Part shown: positions 46,655-57,900 of the stretch, piece after piece
Layout: the number at the start of each line of letters is the position of its first letter
Numbering within the stretch: position 1 is the stretch's first letter
From: Ctenosaura bakeri
Taxonomy: Eukaryota > Chordata > Lepidosauria > Squamata > Iguanidae
Direction: 5' to 3'
Assembly: GCA_948474755.1 (NCBI GenBank)
Contig: CAOLHI010000253.1
Span: 310,001 to 374,000 of the forward strand
DNA: 64,000 nucleotides
Notes under the pieces: generated by a model
The model's input: only the letters and a program-made list of their open reading frames with translations
What the model was told of the DNA's origin: nothing
The model's database searches: none
Program-made: the position numbers and the translations under genes

Positions 46655-46860
46655 GGGTCTCTTTCATGCTACACAATTATATCACTTTACTACTACATTA
46701 ACTGTCATGAATGTATCCCAGTTTGGTGAGGCACCAGAGCTGCCTGGCTAAGAATTCTTAATGTCTCACAAAACTGCAGATCCCAGGATTCCATCTGATG
46801 CAATTATGACAGGTACAGTAGTATCAAACTGCTATAATGGTGTATTCTGTGAAATTGATC
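46655..46860. mobile_element. Degenerate MITE related to 29407 and 59915
   Basis: Starts GGGTCTCTTTCATGCTACACAATTATA and ends CTATAATGGTGTATTCTGTGAAATTG. The middle has GAGGCACCAGAGCTGCCTGG, AAGAATTCTTAATG, CTGCAGATCCCAGGATTCC. The CTACA...TGTAG-like ends and the ATCCCAGGATTCC block are shared with the two related copies. Confidence 0.55.
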
Positions 46861-47123
46861 TGGAATGGTCTCACTGAAACAAAGAATAAGTTACATTACA
46901 TAAATTACAGTTAATCTTTCAATATGGCAAAATTCTCACTCGTAGGTAATAATTTATGCCAGGTAGTCCATACAACCTGCTACAAGACTTCTCTGATATT
47001 TCATTGCTCTGATTGCAATATGAAAGATGCTTTTGTGGCTTTAATTTTGGTGGTATATACATGTAAAGTACTGAATGTTTCTTATTTCTCTCATATCTCT
47101 GTTATATTGTCTCTTTTTGGTAG

Positions 47124-47177
47124 GGTTTCAAAGGAGACTCTGGTGATCATGGAATGCCTGGGACAAAGGGAGAAAAG
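47124..47177 (+). CDS. Collagen triple-helix exon 5 of window (54 bp)
   Basis: Encodes GFKGDSGDHGMPGTKGEK, six perfect Gly-X-Y triplets. The acceptor is TCTCTTTTTGGTAG and the donor is AAG|GTATGT. Phase 0/0. A 421-bp Harbinger-type MITE begins at 47198, leaving only 20 bp of original intron after the exon. The collagen frame stays open past the donor and into the MITE up to a stop at 47361-47363. Failure to use this donor would therefore append about 61 non-collagenous residues before termination. A longer frame starting at 46924 overlaps this exon but is out of the Gly-X-Y register, so it is not the coding frame. Confidence 0.94.
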
Positions 47178-47197
47178 GTATGTATTCAAATTACTAA

Positions 47198-47618
47198 GGC
47201 CCTTTCCACATGGCATTTGCCATGCAAAAGGGCACCTGGAGCGTCGTGTGATTGTGAGGAGCAATCTGCACAACGCACTCTCAATTGTGCGATGCTCCAG
47301 AGGCTGGCAGGCGCCGATCACGCACCTTTTCATTTTTGGCTGGAAGCTGAGAATGGTGCGTGATCGTGCATTGCTTCTGGGCCCCACACACACTTACCTG
47401 GCATGCAGAGCCTCTGGAGCCATGCTGGTCATGCTTCCTGCCCCAGTTCAGCCTGGGAAACTCCCAGGCTGCACTGCGGAAGAAAGAGGCAGGGCTCTCG
47501 CACGAGCAGGCAGCTCGTGTGGAGCTGAAGCAGCAGGGATGCAAGAGCCTCTCGCTGGAGGCTGCTCATGCAATCCCTACACCCCAGCGCTGGAAAAAGG
47601 TAAGATGCAGAAAGGGCC
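47198..47618. mobile_element. Harbinger-type MITE B (421 bp) beside exon 5
   Basis: Terminal repeats GGCCCTTTCCACATGG and GATGCAGAAAGGGCC; flanks TAA (47195-47197) and TGA (47619-47621), consistent with a mutated 3-bp TWA-type duplication. Same length as and collinear with MITE A at 31854, with the 28-bp hairpin partly decayed. It carries donor-like GT in AAAAAG|GTAAGATGC (GT at 47600) on + and AGGTAAG on minus (47393-47399). It starts 21 bases after the last base of exon 5, so the functional donor GTATGT (47178) and these copies compete within 430 bp. Confidence 0.83.
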
Positions 47619-48639
47619 TGAATCTTAAATGTTCTCCCAAAGAGCAAATCTTATTTGATAAATTAAACAGTAAAACAGGTAAAAAAAAATAGTTAAGAAT
47701 GATCTCTGTTCCTAAACATAACAGTCATATAATTGCCTTATTCAAGTTCTTGGTGCAGTTGTTCCTTTATCACCAATTGGTGTTCATTTGTTATGCTTGA
47801 TCTAAACAACATTCCCCCCTGGGTACAACCATGATGGAAAATCGCTTTCTCCCTCTGTTAAACTGTAGTTTGTTTGGGTTTTAGGGGTTTCATGGCTTTT
47901 CTTTTTTCTTTTTGAAAATGTAAAAAAGCAAACAAAAAAATAACAACCCTAAAACAAAACCAGAACACCACATAAACAAAAACCCAGCCGATCCTTTTCC
48001 TGTTAGTCCCACACCTTTCTTAACAAGTAAGTAAACACATTCCAATTCTGAGTGGTACATATTATATGTATGCTTGTGCTTCCCTTAATCTTTTCACATT
48101 ACTAGCCCTGTTCATCGCCAATGGTTTACATTTGTAAATGGGCCACAGACCTGACTGAATTTTGTATCTACTTCGTCCTGCATGGTTACAGGGCATATCT
48201 CTACCTCTCATATTGCTTAATATTTTACCTTCACTGTATAAAGTCTTTTGCTTTCCATTCTCCTTTCCGTGCCAATGTCTACTCCAATATTGATAAATGC
48301 TCTACTCCTTAATGGAGCTTTGATTCACAAAAAGCTCATGCCACAAGATTTTGACCCCATCCATGAAGATTGAGACATCCTTAAGCCTACTAATTCCTGT
48401 GAGTTCAAACTCCCTCAGCTCTGTATTGGATTTAGTCTTTTGTTATCAATCATTTCTTGGCAGTTGAATGATTCTTCGTCATGTTCTGTGGCCCTATACC
48501 TCTCCTCTTGCCATGGAAGTGATGATGACCAGGAAAGCTTTCCTATGTCTTCCTACACAGAGAAGACATTATATGAATTGTTTTCTTACAACCACCTACC
48601 TTTATCTATCCCTGGTTGAAATCCCACTAAAGCTATCTC

Positions 48640-48768
48640 ATTCCCCCATTCCCTTGGGCCTTTTTCCATCTTCCATCCCTGCATATTTTATAGGACTTTT
48701 GTGAAGATAAATTGAGGACAGGGCATGTGTATTGCCCCGAGCTTCACAGAGGAATTGATTAAAAAAAA
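48640..48768 (+). mobile_element. Possible LINE 3' end
   Basis: CATATTTTATAGGACTTTTG, GGACAGGGCATGTGTATTGCCCCGAGCTTC and an A-rich end. It shares the GCCC(T/C)GAGCTT...TTAAAAA pattern with 37010-37090. Class not recognised. Confidence 0.4.
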
Positions 48769-48858
48769 AAAATTAATTGTATTTTTTAAAAGAACACACA
48801 TGATATTTGACATGGGAAAATTAGTGATTTTTTTAAAAAAAATTCCCTAATTTTACAG

Positions 48859-48894
48859 GGTGACATGGGACCACCAGGACCAGCTGCTCTTAGT
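48859..48894 (+). CDS. Collagen exon 6 of window (36 bp) with Gly interruption
   Basis: Encodes GDMGPPGPAALS, 12 codons. The acceptor is CTAATTTTACAG and the donor is AGT|GTAAGT, a consensus-quality site. Phase 0/0. Triplets are GDM, GPP, GPA and then ALS: the fourth triplet has Ala where Gly is expected, so the helix reads ...GPA-ALS-GMP... into the next exon without a change of register. It is the only non-Gly-X-Y triplet in the 117 residues. FACIT and other non-fibrillar collagens carry such imperfections naturally as flexible sites; in fibrillar collagens a Gly substitution is usually damaging. The strong splice sites argue that the exon is real rather than mis-called. Confidence 0.9.
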
Positions 48895-51169
48895 GTAAGT
48901 ATACAAGTCAGGGATAAGCAAGGGAGACTTTCATGGGTGGTTTGATTTTTTCCAATTCTTTTTTTAATTCTTTAGTGCTACGTTGTTAGCAGATAATCAA
49001 TTAGAGATTAAAATAAACTTTCTTTTCAATAAAATAACATCCCTAGCTACTTTGACATGATTAACCTTGACATAGTAAAGGGGAAATTTGATATAACTGA
49101 CAAATGTTGGACACTGTGCATTTCCTCACTCAACTGTCTTTTAAATGTTTGCTGTCTTTACATTGTGTGAAATAAGGTCATTGCAATCAGGTAAAAAAAA
49201 CTCTCTGTGAATGGAGAGAAAATAACATCAAACAAATCAAATCAAACCAAACAAATAGCACTGAGAATTTCTGGATCAAACCCACTATATATTTAAGAAA
49301 AATATAAATTATGGCCGCTTTCTGTTTGCATACAGAGGGCTAATGAGAAGGTATGTTTTGATGGAATTTATTTGAAAGAAGAGGTATTTCAAACTGATAT
49401 GGAAATGTCTTGTTATGCTAGTAAGTGACTGTCTTGTATAACATGTTTCCCTATTAAAAGTGTTAAATTTGAAGATGAATTTTAATCCCCTCAGATGAGG
49501 TAGATTATTTTCTCTCCATTAACAGTATTTAATAGGCTAAAGACAGCGTGTACATTGTTTTGAAAGTCATGACATCCTTAATGAGTATCACTAGGGACAC
49601 CCAATGATTGAGCAGCAGGGATGACAGCATTATCTTCACAGTTTTGTCAAGGTGCTGAATTTAAGGCGAAAGAAGTCTGGGACTTTTCTCTGAAATGACA
49701 CAGTTGGCTAAGCTCCTCTCTCCTTCCTGGCATCCTGAGCTTAAGCCTTTGCATGTCATGTCACAAGAGTGACAGGTGAAGGAAGGTGGTGCAGTGATCT
49801 CTCTTGTAAAGTATATGAAAACTATTCCTCTTGACACTTGATCCACAGCTTTTAGTTCCCGAGGAAAATGAGTGTCCGTCTCTACGTTCCTGTGGGCCTA
49901 TCCCTTTGGGGAGTTATGAGTTATAAAATACTCATCCAGATGGCACCAAATGTTTACACAGAAGCCAAGGGTTAAGTCTGTCCCAAGCAGAAGCACCTAA
50001 GATTTGCTTACTAAACAGATACTTGGAATGCTGGCTTGCTGTGCTTACTGGGGCCTAGTCAAATGAAGTGTCGGATAACATGTTCTGGGCAAAGCAAACA
50101 GAATGAGGAAGTTCGGTCATTCAGACCCAGACACATTCTATAGTCACTTGAACATACAAATTCAATAAACAAGTGAGCAAGGCTGGATTATCAAAGGGGT
50201 GGTAGCATTTACCACTCAGCTCAGCTCCATTTCCCATCTGTGGAATGAATGAAGAAGTAGCTAGTGTGTTGGGGTCACCATCTCTGAGTCTCTGGCCTCA
50301 GCTATACTGCTGGTACAAAGACAGGAGAGTGCAAAGAGTTGCCTCTTCTTTTTCCTGACAGTAGTTGGGTGTGACATTAGGGAAAGCTCTTCTGCACCCA
50401 GCAGTGTTGGAAAGCCTAGCTACATACCCCCCAGCATTTCACAGATGAAAACTAGGACATGTGGCGCTGAACAACATCAGAATGTGATCCAGATGGCAAA
50501 AGCTATTAATGAGGAAAAACACACAAGCTAGGAGATGCTGCAGCAGTTTGTTTTTGCCTAAACTTACTGGGAAGGGCAAAATTCTGAGCCTTCCTCTCCT
50601 CCCCCTCTCCCACTGAGTTAATTGAGTGCAAATGACTTTTGTACTCTAGAGGGGTTGAAAAAGTGAGGTGACAAAGAATTAAGCAAGCCTGTCCCTGTCA
50701 AATTGGGACAGCAAGAAGGGACGTAACTGACTGCAACATGGAGGCAGCCTCCAACAGAGGAATTCACACGTATGCACAACAAGAAATCTGTTTTCGGCAT
50801 TGCTTTAGAGCCCCTATGACTCTAGTATTTTTTGCAAGTGGTATACTCATTGTACATTGCATTGTTCTAACAATGCAGACCAAAAAAATAATAAACAAGG
50901 ATAATTTTGTATGTTATGTGCTATTTGTTTTAAGAGGAGGGCTTGCATCCTAATGATTGTTCTGTCACCTGGAGAATCCCCAAAACATTAGTGTTGTGCT
51001 CAAAAGAGTCTCTCCATTTGTTTGTCTATTCCTGTATGTATCTCTCTGTCTGTATATTTGTCAGCTAGTTATTCCTGATTTCCCCCTCTCCTTTGCAGAA
51101 TCTTGCTTCTATGACAGTTAGCTCTGGAGGTTTAAAATGGAGAAATTTGAGGAAATTAATAGATTGTTT

Positions 51170-51345
51170 AATATGTTCTTGAAATATTTAAATATTGTTA
51201 TTGTTTTAAATTTTAAATTGTTTGAATTGTTGTTGGGTTTTTTTGAATTGTTTGAAATTATTCTAAGTTGTCCAGAGATCATATGAAATGGGGAAGGATA
51301 TAAGAATGAATAACAATATTTTAATTAATTAATCCCTTAGAAGAA
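51170..51345 (+). mobile_element. LINE 3'-end-like segment
   Basis: T-rich stretch with TTGTTATTGTTTTAAATTTT, then AAGTTGTCCAGAGATCATATG and GGGGAAGGATATAAGAATGAATAA. The layout resembles L2-like 3' ends (AAGCCGCC...GGGGAAGGCGGTATAAAAATG). Weak. Confidence 0.5.
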
Positions 51346-53106
51346 GATAAGGAATATTTTATGCACGAGATGGAAATCCAGTCTAATGTTTCTTGAAAAT
51401 ATATTTTAAAAAATTAGTTTAAAATGATTAAACTAATAATTCTTTGTTCTGCAAGCTGATATTGTCAAGAGAATACTGTTATATCCAAGAATGATATTGC
51501 TCTTTTAGTTAAAAAAATAATGGGTTTAGCAGTTTCTCAATGTAGGATTGTGGTCCTGATCAGGCTTAATTAGATGTGAATTTCAGTGTAATCTATGAGA
51601 TTTGATTCTGAATTCATGGGTTAAGAATCAAGGCTGAAGGATATACCACATGCTTGTTAACACAACATGTTATTGCACTCCTTAAAGAGGAGACAGGGTA
51701 CAAACCACACTCAATTCAATATTGTTCCATCTGTTTTAAATCATTAAGATACATTCATTAGGATGGCTTTGCTGCCCACAATTTTCATACTCCAGCTGCT
51801 TGAAAGTCAAAAGTTATTGTGCATTTATTTCATCTTTCCTTCCGTAATGGATTTTCTGTAGTAGGAAGATGAAAGGAGTGGGAAAAAGACAAGAAAGAAA
51901 TGTTTTTCATCTAGCCTTGCCCCTCCATGAAACTCTGTGAATTAGACAGAACAATTGCACCGTAAGAATCTTTCCTTGAAGCACCCTTAGTCTCAATTGT
52001 CAGCTTCAATCAAAACTGTGCTTGGAAAAATAAATTTGCTAGTAATTTATGGTCCAGAAAAGAAAGCTATAGTGTAAAACTATTGTACATAAATTATTTT
52101 CTTTAACATTGATTGTATTTATTGACATACAATTCCATAGAAATGATCATAGGGTAACATCAGCAGAACAGTGCTTTTGGATTTTTAGTCTTGTCTAATT
52201 TTATTTGCATGCAGTGGGAGTATGCTGTCAAGGTAAAGTTGTCTAGAGAACCAAATATATTGCTGTCATATTAGGCTATTTTTATAACTTCTGTGCAGTA
52301 ATGTAGGAAAGCTCAAAAGATTTATGTTTTGGCCTCTGAGGATTTATGCTTTGTTTTAGTTCTGTATTTTTTAAAAAAAACAAAAAAACAAAACAAAAAA
52401 ACCTTTAAGCTTTTGCAATTGACAGGTTATTTGTTTTGTAATTAGAAAAAAATGGTATAAAATAATTTCCTGGTCCTTTCTATAACTAATACACTAAAAT
52501 AGTATGTGAAATGTTACTACCAGCTCACCATAGTAAATTTTGTAGTTCAGGTTACTTTTGTGTACCAAATTCTCCCTGAAAAACAATGAAACATCCCTCT
52601 GTTCAGAATAAAACAATGTCAAGTATCATTCCAACCAACAAATGTAATAATTTAACATTTCCATTTAAGAAATGGGCTAAATGATAAATTTGATCTACTT
52701 TAGGGTTCTTGCTTTTCCAAATTGCATGGGCAACCTGCTTTCTTGACCTTTTTCTCAGTATCACCACACCAGCTCACCTCCTCTGACACGAAATACAGCA
52801 TCCCTTTTTGATTGCTTGGAATCTCTGATGATGGCCTGCTAAATGGCATGGTTTTCTCAACTATCTCAGATCAAGGTTTGTTCATAGCATCTAAAAGTCC
52901 CTGACGGCTCTTGGCTTCACAATATTAGAGTTTGGACATGAAACTAAACACCATTTTCTGACTTTGGTTTGAGAGGTAAGTTTGAGCAATAGGATAGGTT
53001 TGGAGATCACATTAGATTGTAAAGTAAAGATGAATCCCCAGCAGTTACAAGATCTAGGCCAAGTTTAGATCTTGTAACTACTGAATAGGGTGCCAGATGT
53101 TATGTT

Positions 53107-54100
53107 TTAAATGGGCTTAGTGTTCAAACAGAAATCCTGAAAAAGTGTGTTCAGAGGCGAGTCCAGCTCTGTGTAAAATAACACACAAACACATGTAAAA
53201 ATGGAAGGAAAAAGGCAACAACTTTTATTTTTTACAGCTGTATAGTAGGGCTGGCACATACATGGGTTCAGTTCCAGGCATTGATTAGCCCACATGACCT
53301 TCTGGCCCAGTGCTGGAGCCACTGGGATAACAGATGTGGACTCCACATGGATGGATGCCCCAACATAGTCTTCCTGCCACCAGGGAGTGCAGGAATGTGT
53401 CCGCTCCCAAGTGGAGCATAACTAATTCCTCCTCATACCCCACAAGCCCCTTAAGGGGACTTCTATGCCTTACCTGTGCCTATGAGACACTGATAATTAA
53501 TATCTTGGATTCAGGACCAATGCCAGCCGCCTAAAAGTTTTAGTAAGGTGATAATACAGAAGAAAAGAACAAACATATGTCAAAACCTGCACATGCCATC
53601 TAATTACAAAATAAAAACCTGCAAGGTAGAGGGTGGGTGGGAAGATGCTCAATTAAGGACTGCTGAGTATGCAAAATTGCAGTACAATGTATTAACCTCA
53701 CTTGCCCAACCAGAGTAAAGACTGCCAGAAGTTTACTCCAGCTGGGTGTACCAGCCAATGAATTCAAGCCTAAGTTTGAACTCATTGTCTGGTGTTTTCC
53801 CACTTCCCCAAAGGGCTGTGCCAAGCCATGTAGCTCCCTGGAAAGAAGCACCAAGTCACAATTATGGGCGTTCAACAGTGCTCCAGCCACTTTGACCCAC
53901 AAACTCATCTTGCAGTAAGTCACATAGTACAGTAAACTAAACAGGTATACATTGGTAATGGGGGTTTTCACTTCATTTAGTACATTAGCACAGATGTTAA
54001 AAAAGAATTAAAAGCATTTTTGCCACCTCTGTGCAATGACAGGGAAGAAAATAAAACTGCAAACTGGCTGATGGTGGAGTACTTGAGTACAAAGATTCTA
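53107..54100. other. Unassigned segment, slightly higher GC
   Basis: Contains a 123-codon minus frame at 53971-53600 and a 79-codon minus frame at 53346-53107, neither with a domain I recognise. The text at 53230-53560 and 53700-53900 is richer in GC than its surroundings and lacks obvious terminal repeats. It could be an old retroelement internal region. Confidence 0.3.
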
Positions 54101-54419
54101 AGGACCTGGTGCAGGACTAGCCATTTTGCTGCCTGCAATTGGCTGTCTCCTTTCTTCCATTATACTTGCATAGTTGTATAATTTTATCACCAACATTATA
54201 AATTGCCAGTCACATTCTTCTAAAGTAAACACTAGTATGCTTCTATACTGAACCCTGAAACTTTGTCCCTTCCGCAACCAGCTTATTATTAGGTGAACAA
54301 ATAGAGAGCTTACATTGTGCTTAAAAATCAATATATGAAGTAATCCTTAAATATACAGGCTGCCATTTGTTAGTAAATAAAGATCATTTTAATTCATTTC
54401 CCGTAATAACTGAGTTCAT

Positions 54420-54640
54420 TGTTTGTTTGTTTGTTTGTTTGTTTGTTTATTATATCCTGCCTTTCTCACAACTTGAGAAACAAGGCAGCTTACTGCTAAT
54501 TTTTAAAAAGAAAAAGAATAAAAATAAAAAAAATCTGATGATGAAAAAGTTAAAACACAATTAAACAACCCATCATATTAAATTAATTAATTTTAAAAAG
54601 TATAAAATAATTTCAAAATCATCTCAAAAAGCATGCTTAG
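54420..54640 (-). mobile_element. LINE 3' end with (TTTG)n, reverse strand
   Basis: Seven TTTG units (54420-54447) followed by TTATTATATCCTGCCTTTCTCACAACTTGAGAAACAAGGCAGCTTAC, the reversed L2 3' end pattern (TTTATT...TCCCGCCTTTCT...CAAGGCGGCTTAC). A-rich remainder to about 54640. It ends about 270 bp before exon 7. Confidence 0.7.
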
Positions 54641-54908
54641 CCTTATTCATGTGATTAACACTGGATTGTGGATTGAACCTTTAGCAGTTCTGACCCAGCA
54701 GCCTTTTTAAGTCCGGTCTTGTGTTTCTACTTACTTTTTCCTGCACTGAAACATTTTTTCCCCATAATTGTAGGTAGATATGGGAACAGAAAGGTGAAGA
54801 TTAAAATTCCTGAGCAAGGTTTATTTTGTTTTTCAAGTACTACAGGGCAACTATGCTGTAATGATATTAACAAGAAAGGTTACCATTGTGAACCATTTAT
54901 ATTTACAG

Positions 54909-54962
54909 GGTATGCCAGGAATAGAAGGTCCCCAAGGCCCACCTGGGAAAGAAGGTCAGAGG
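54909..54962 (+). CDS. Collagen triple-helix exon 7 of window (54 bp)
   Basis: Encodes GMPGIEGPQGPPGKEGQR, six perfect Gly-X-Y triplets. The acceptor is TTATATTTACAG and the donor is AGG|GTAAGT, consensus quality. Phase 0/0. This is the most imino-acid-rich exon seen (MPG, PQG, PPG) and would give a stable helix just after the Ala interruption in exon 6. No further Gly-X-Y exon was found in the 9 kb downstream, so the intron that follows is at least 9.0 kb. Confidence 0.95.
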
Positions 54963-57900
54963 GTAAGTAAGTACATGAATAGTAGTGCACCAGCTTACCT
55001 CAACTTACTTTTTCTAAACAAGAAGTTTGCCTCACTACCACAGAGCAAGAAACTTTTAGTTAAATGAACGTTGCCTGCTGAAGCCTGTTTTGGATCATTC
55101 AGAGTCTGTAATGTGCACTAATTTCTAGCTACCTCTGCCCATGTGTAAGCTGTGACCCTTGTGAGAAGTGAGAATCATGCATTTCCCTTAAACAAAGGCA
55201 ATGGGGAAAGAGGAAGGTCATGCATCAAAGTGTTCATAACACTTCGCATTTGTTTTAAAAAGGGGAGGGGTTGAGGTCTATATCCACCAGAAAAGAGGAA
55301 CTTCTTTGTTGCATACCTCTGAACTCTGGTTTATGTGTTACCCAGTGTTCTACCAGTAAGCCTTACCATATGATTGGGGACCCACATTACTGCGGGAACG
55401 TATACAAGTACTACTTATTTATACCTTACTTTTCACCTTATTTTGCACTGTCCTGCAATTAAGGCAATTGGTGGTATTGCATGGTATCTGAATGGTATTT
55501 TCATGCAGTTACTGCTGCAACCAGTTATCCTAACCATATGGAACAGTTCTTCAGATGTTAGCCTCCAGTTTTTGTCTGCCTCAGGAAGCCTGGTCAGTGA
55601 TGGGGGATGATGGGGATTGTACTTCAGCAACAATTGGAGGGTCACGGTTCTCCATTTCTGATATGTATGCTCCAATAGGAGGAACATTGCCTTGCATGTA
55701 GAATGAGTGTTTGCTGTGAAGCTGGAAATGAATTCATCCTTTACGGGGGGGGGGGGATGGAAAATGACCCTTTGTTTTTTGGGTTCGTCATACAAGCACC
55801 TTGGCTCCATTGCAAAGAGGAAGCTGTACTAACTTGACAAGGTGTATTGTTCAGTTGCAAATGGCCCATTTGAGGTTTCTTTCTTTTGCTAGCGTCATGC
55901 TTTGTCACATTTTCCCCATCTATACACAGATGACAAAAAGGAGGGAAATAAGTTAAGAGCACTGCATATCTTCCTCTAACCTGTGACTAGATATTTCATT
56001 GCAAGTTATTTTTACCCTTACTTTTGGCTAGCTGATTCTTTTAGCAATCAGCATTCAATGTTGAGCTTATAGATGTTACCATAGAAACAGGCCCTCAAAG
56101 TTACAAAGTGTAGAATATAAGCCATTACTGATTTTGAAGGCTGCATAATTGAATATTCCTACACATTGTGTAATGAAAAGTGTTGCCTCCTTCTTTTTTA
56201 AAAAAACTTTTAAAATATATATGCTAGGAAATGGCAATTGGAGGCTCATTAGACTAGTCTAGTGCTGTGGAGCTTCATGAATTCTTGACTGAGAGTAGCT
56301 GAGATACGAAAGGGAAGATTTTGGCCAAAAATGACTATTGCTCTTTACTTGGAGGATGAAGGGACTAAAGGTATCCTTAGGTTGCATCTAAGGGCTAAAG
56401 TAAATGTGACACTAAAGATCTATGGTTGAATTTCCTAATTTTTCCATGTTTCTTTTCTCCAAAGGAGCTGCCAGGACAATGGCAAAAGAGGCAAAGTCAA
56501 TTAAGACCATGGCACTGCCATTTTCCTGGTCTAAATCACTCTCAGAAGTACTTGTATTTGTTCTCCAGCAGAAAAGCTGGAACGTTCTGTTGAGGAAGTG
56601 AATTAGACCAAGAAAATGGTTTAGAACAGCATTGGATGGCAACTTTTTGGATCTAGTGACCCAACTCCAGTTCTGTAAAGGGCCGCATTCCAAATAAGTG
56701 CAGTATTTAGGAGTGCAAGAGAAGGGTTAAAGATAAAGTAAGTGGAGCCAAAACCAAACAGTTGTGGCCAGGCATAATTTTTAACAGTTTACATATTTCC
56801 CTACCAAGCATAGAAAGTACAGTTCAGTTCTGTGTGTGTGTAAACCACAGAAATTGACTTTGAAAGCATAAACTCAAATGTCCACACTATCTCTTCATGA
56901 GAGAAGATCAATAGTTGCCCAACATGTTAATACTATTGATGTATTTAATAGCTTAAATTTAAATATATTTAAAGAGCAGGGTATCTAAAGCTTAAATGCC
57001 ATCAAATCCTATCTTGTCTCTGGTCACTGATCACAGATAAGAGTGGCTTTCTCTATGCTATGCTGGAGGCAGAAGAGGCAGGGAAGAAGCTCACATGTCT
57101 CATGGGGAACTCCACAGGGTGCACCATGGAGTTCCCTCTCTCTGGATTGGATGGCAATATTAAATCTCCTCTGAGGTTCAGTCCACTTTGAGTGTGAGAT
57201 AAAGGGATGACTATTTTGAAAGAGAGTAGTAGGAATATCAGGAATATGTGGTTTTCTCGTCACGTTGGAGTCATTCACTCGACCCAAACAATCCTGCTTG
57301 CAGTTTAATGGTCTCTCAGTTCACAATCTAGCCGTGGTTGAGATGCAGAAAAGGAGAAGGTTGCCCAGTATGTTCCTTCCACAGTACCTATATGATGGGG
57401 AACAATGGTAAGTCAACTCAGGATTTGAAAAGGCACTCTTTTACAAAGACCAGTTTATTTAAAAATGATGCCCCCTCATTCTAGCATTGGGTCCTACCTG
57501 TGAATACATTTAAATGTGGCTTCATATTTAATTATTATTTGTTTCTGTGCTGAACAAGGATACTATCTGCACCTCTTTCATTTTTTTCTATGCTTTTCCA
57601 AGTAATTAATATCCACCTCCCTATTTAGAGCTAATTTCATGAAAAATGAACATGATAATTCATTTAGAGGCATAAAGGAGTAATGGAACAACTCCTCCTT
57701 TCCATTTTTAGTGGAAACCAAACCACATGAAAGGGCATTCCTATTAATTTGAAAGCGTTATTGCATGGACCTTCAAACCACATTACAGCTGTTCAGATTC
57801 ATTTAGACACAGCTGAAATGAAGCTCAGAATGCACTAGCCCAAATCAACTAGAAATGATTTAATTTTTTCCCAAGTATTAGCACTGCTGAGAGACAAGAC

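Larger units (their letters stand above)
42982..47123 (+). other. Intron between exons 4 and 5 (4.1 kb)
   Basis: Contains a CR1 3' end followed by a CAA microsatellite at 43828-44038 and a degenerate MITE at about 46655-46860. The stretch 44040-46650 has no feature I recognise. Confidence 0.85.
47178..48858 (+). other. Intron between exons 5 and 6 (1.7 kb)
   Basis: The shortest intron. A 421-bp MITE occupies 47198-47618, about a quarter of it, starting 21 bases past the exon end. The rest is AT-rich with an A-rich patch near 47915-47985 and a possible LINE 3' end at about 48640-48765. Confidence 0.88.
48895..54908 (+). other. Intron between exons 6 and 7 (6.0 kb)
   Basis: Mostly unclassified AT-rich sequence. 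A LINE 3'-end-like segment lies at about 51170-51345, an A-rich patch at 52370-52400, an unassigned segment at about 53107-54100 and a reversed LINE tail with a TTTG microsatellite at 54420-54640. No other exon was seen. Confidence 0.85.

Noticed and set aside
46924..47628. A 234-codon open frame on + overlapping collagen exon 5
   Set aside because: It is out of the Gly-X-Y register (start offset 200 bp from the exon start), and its second half is MITE B, a GC-rich non-coding element.
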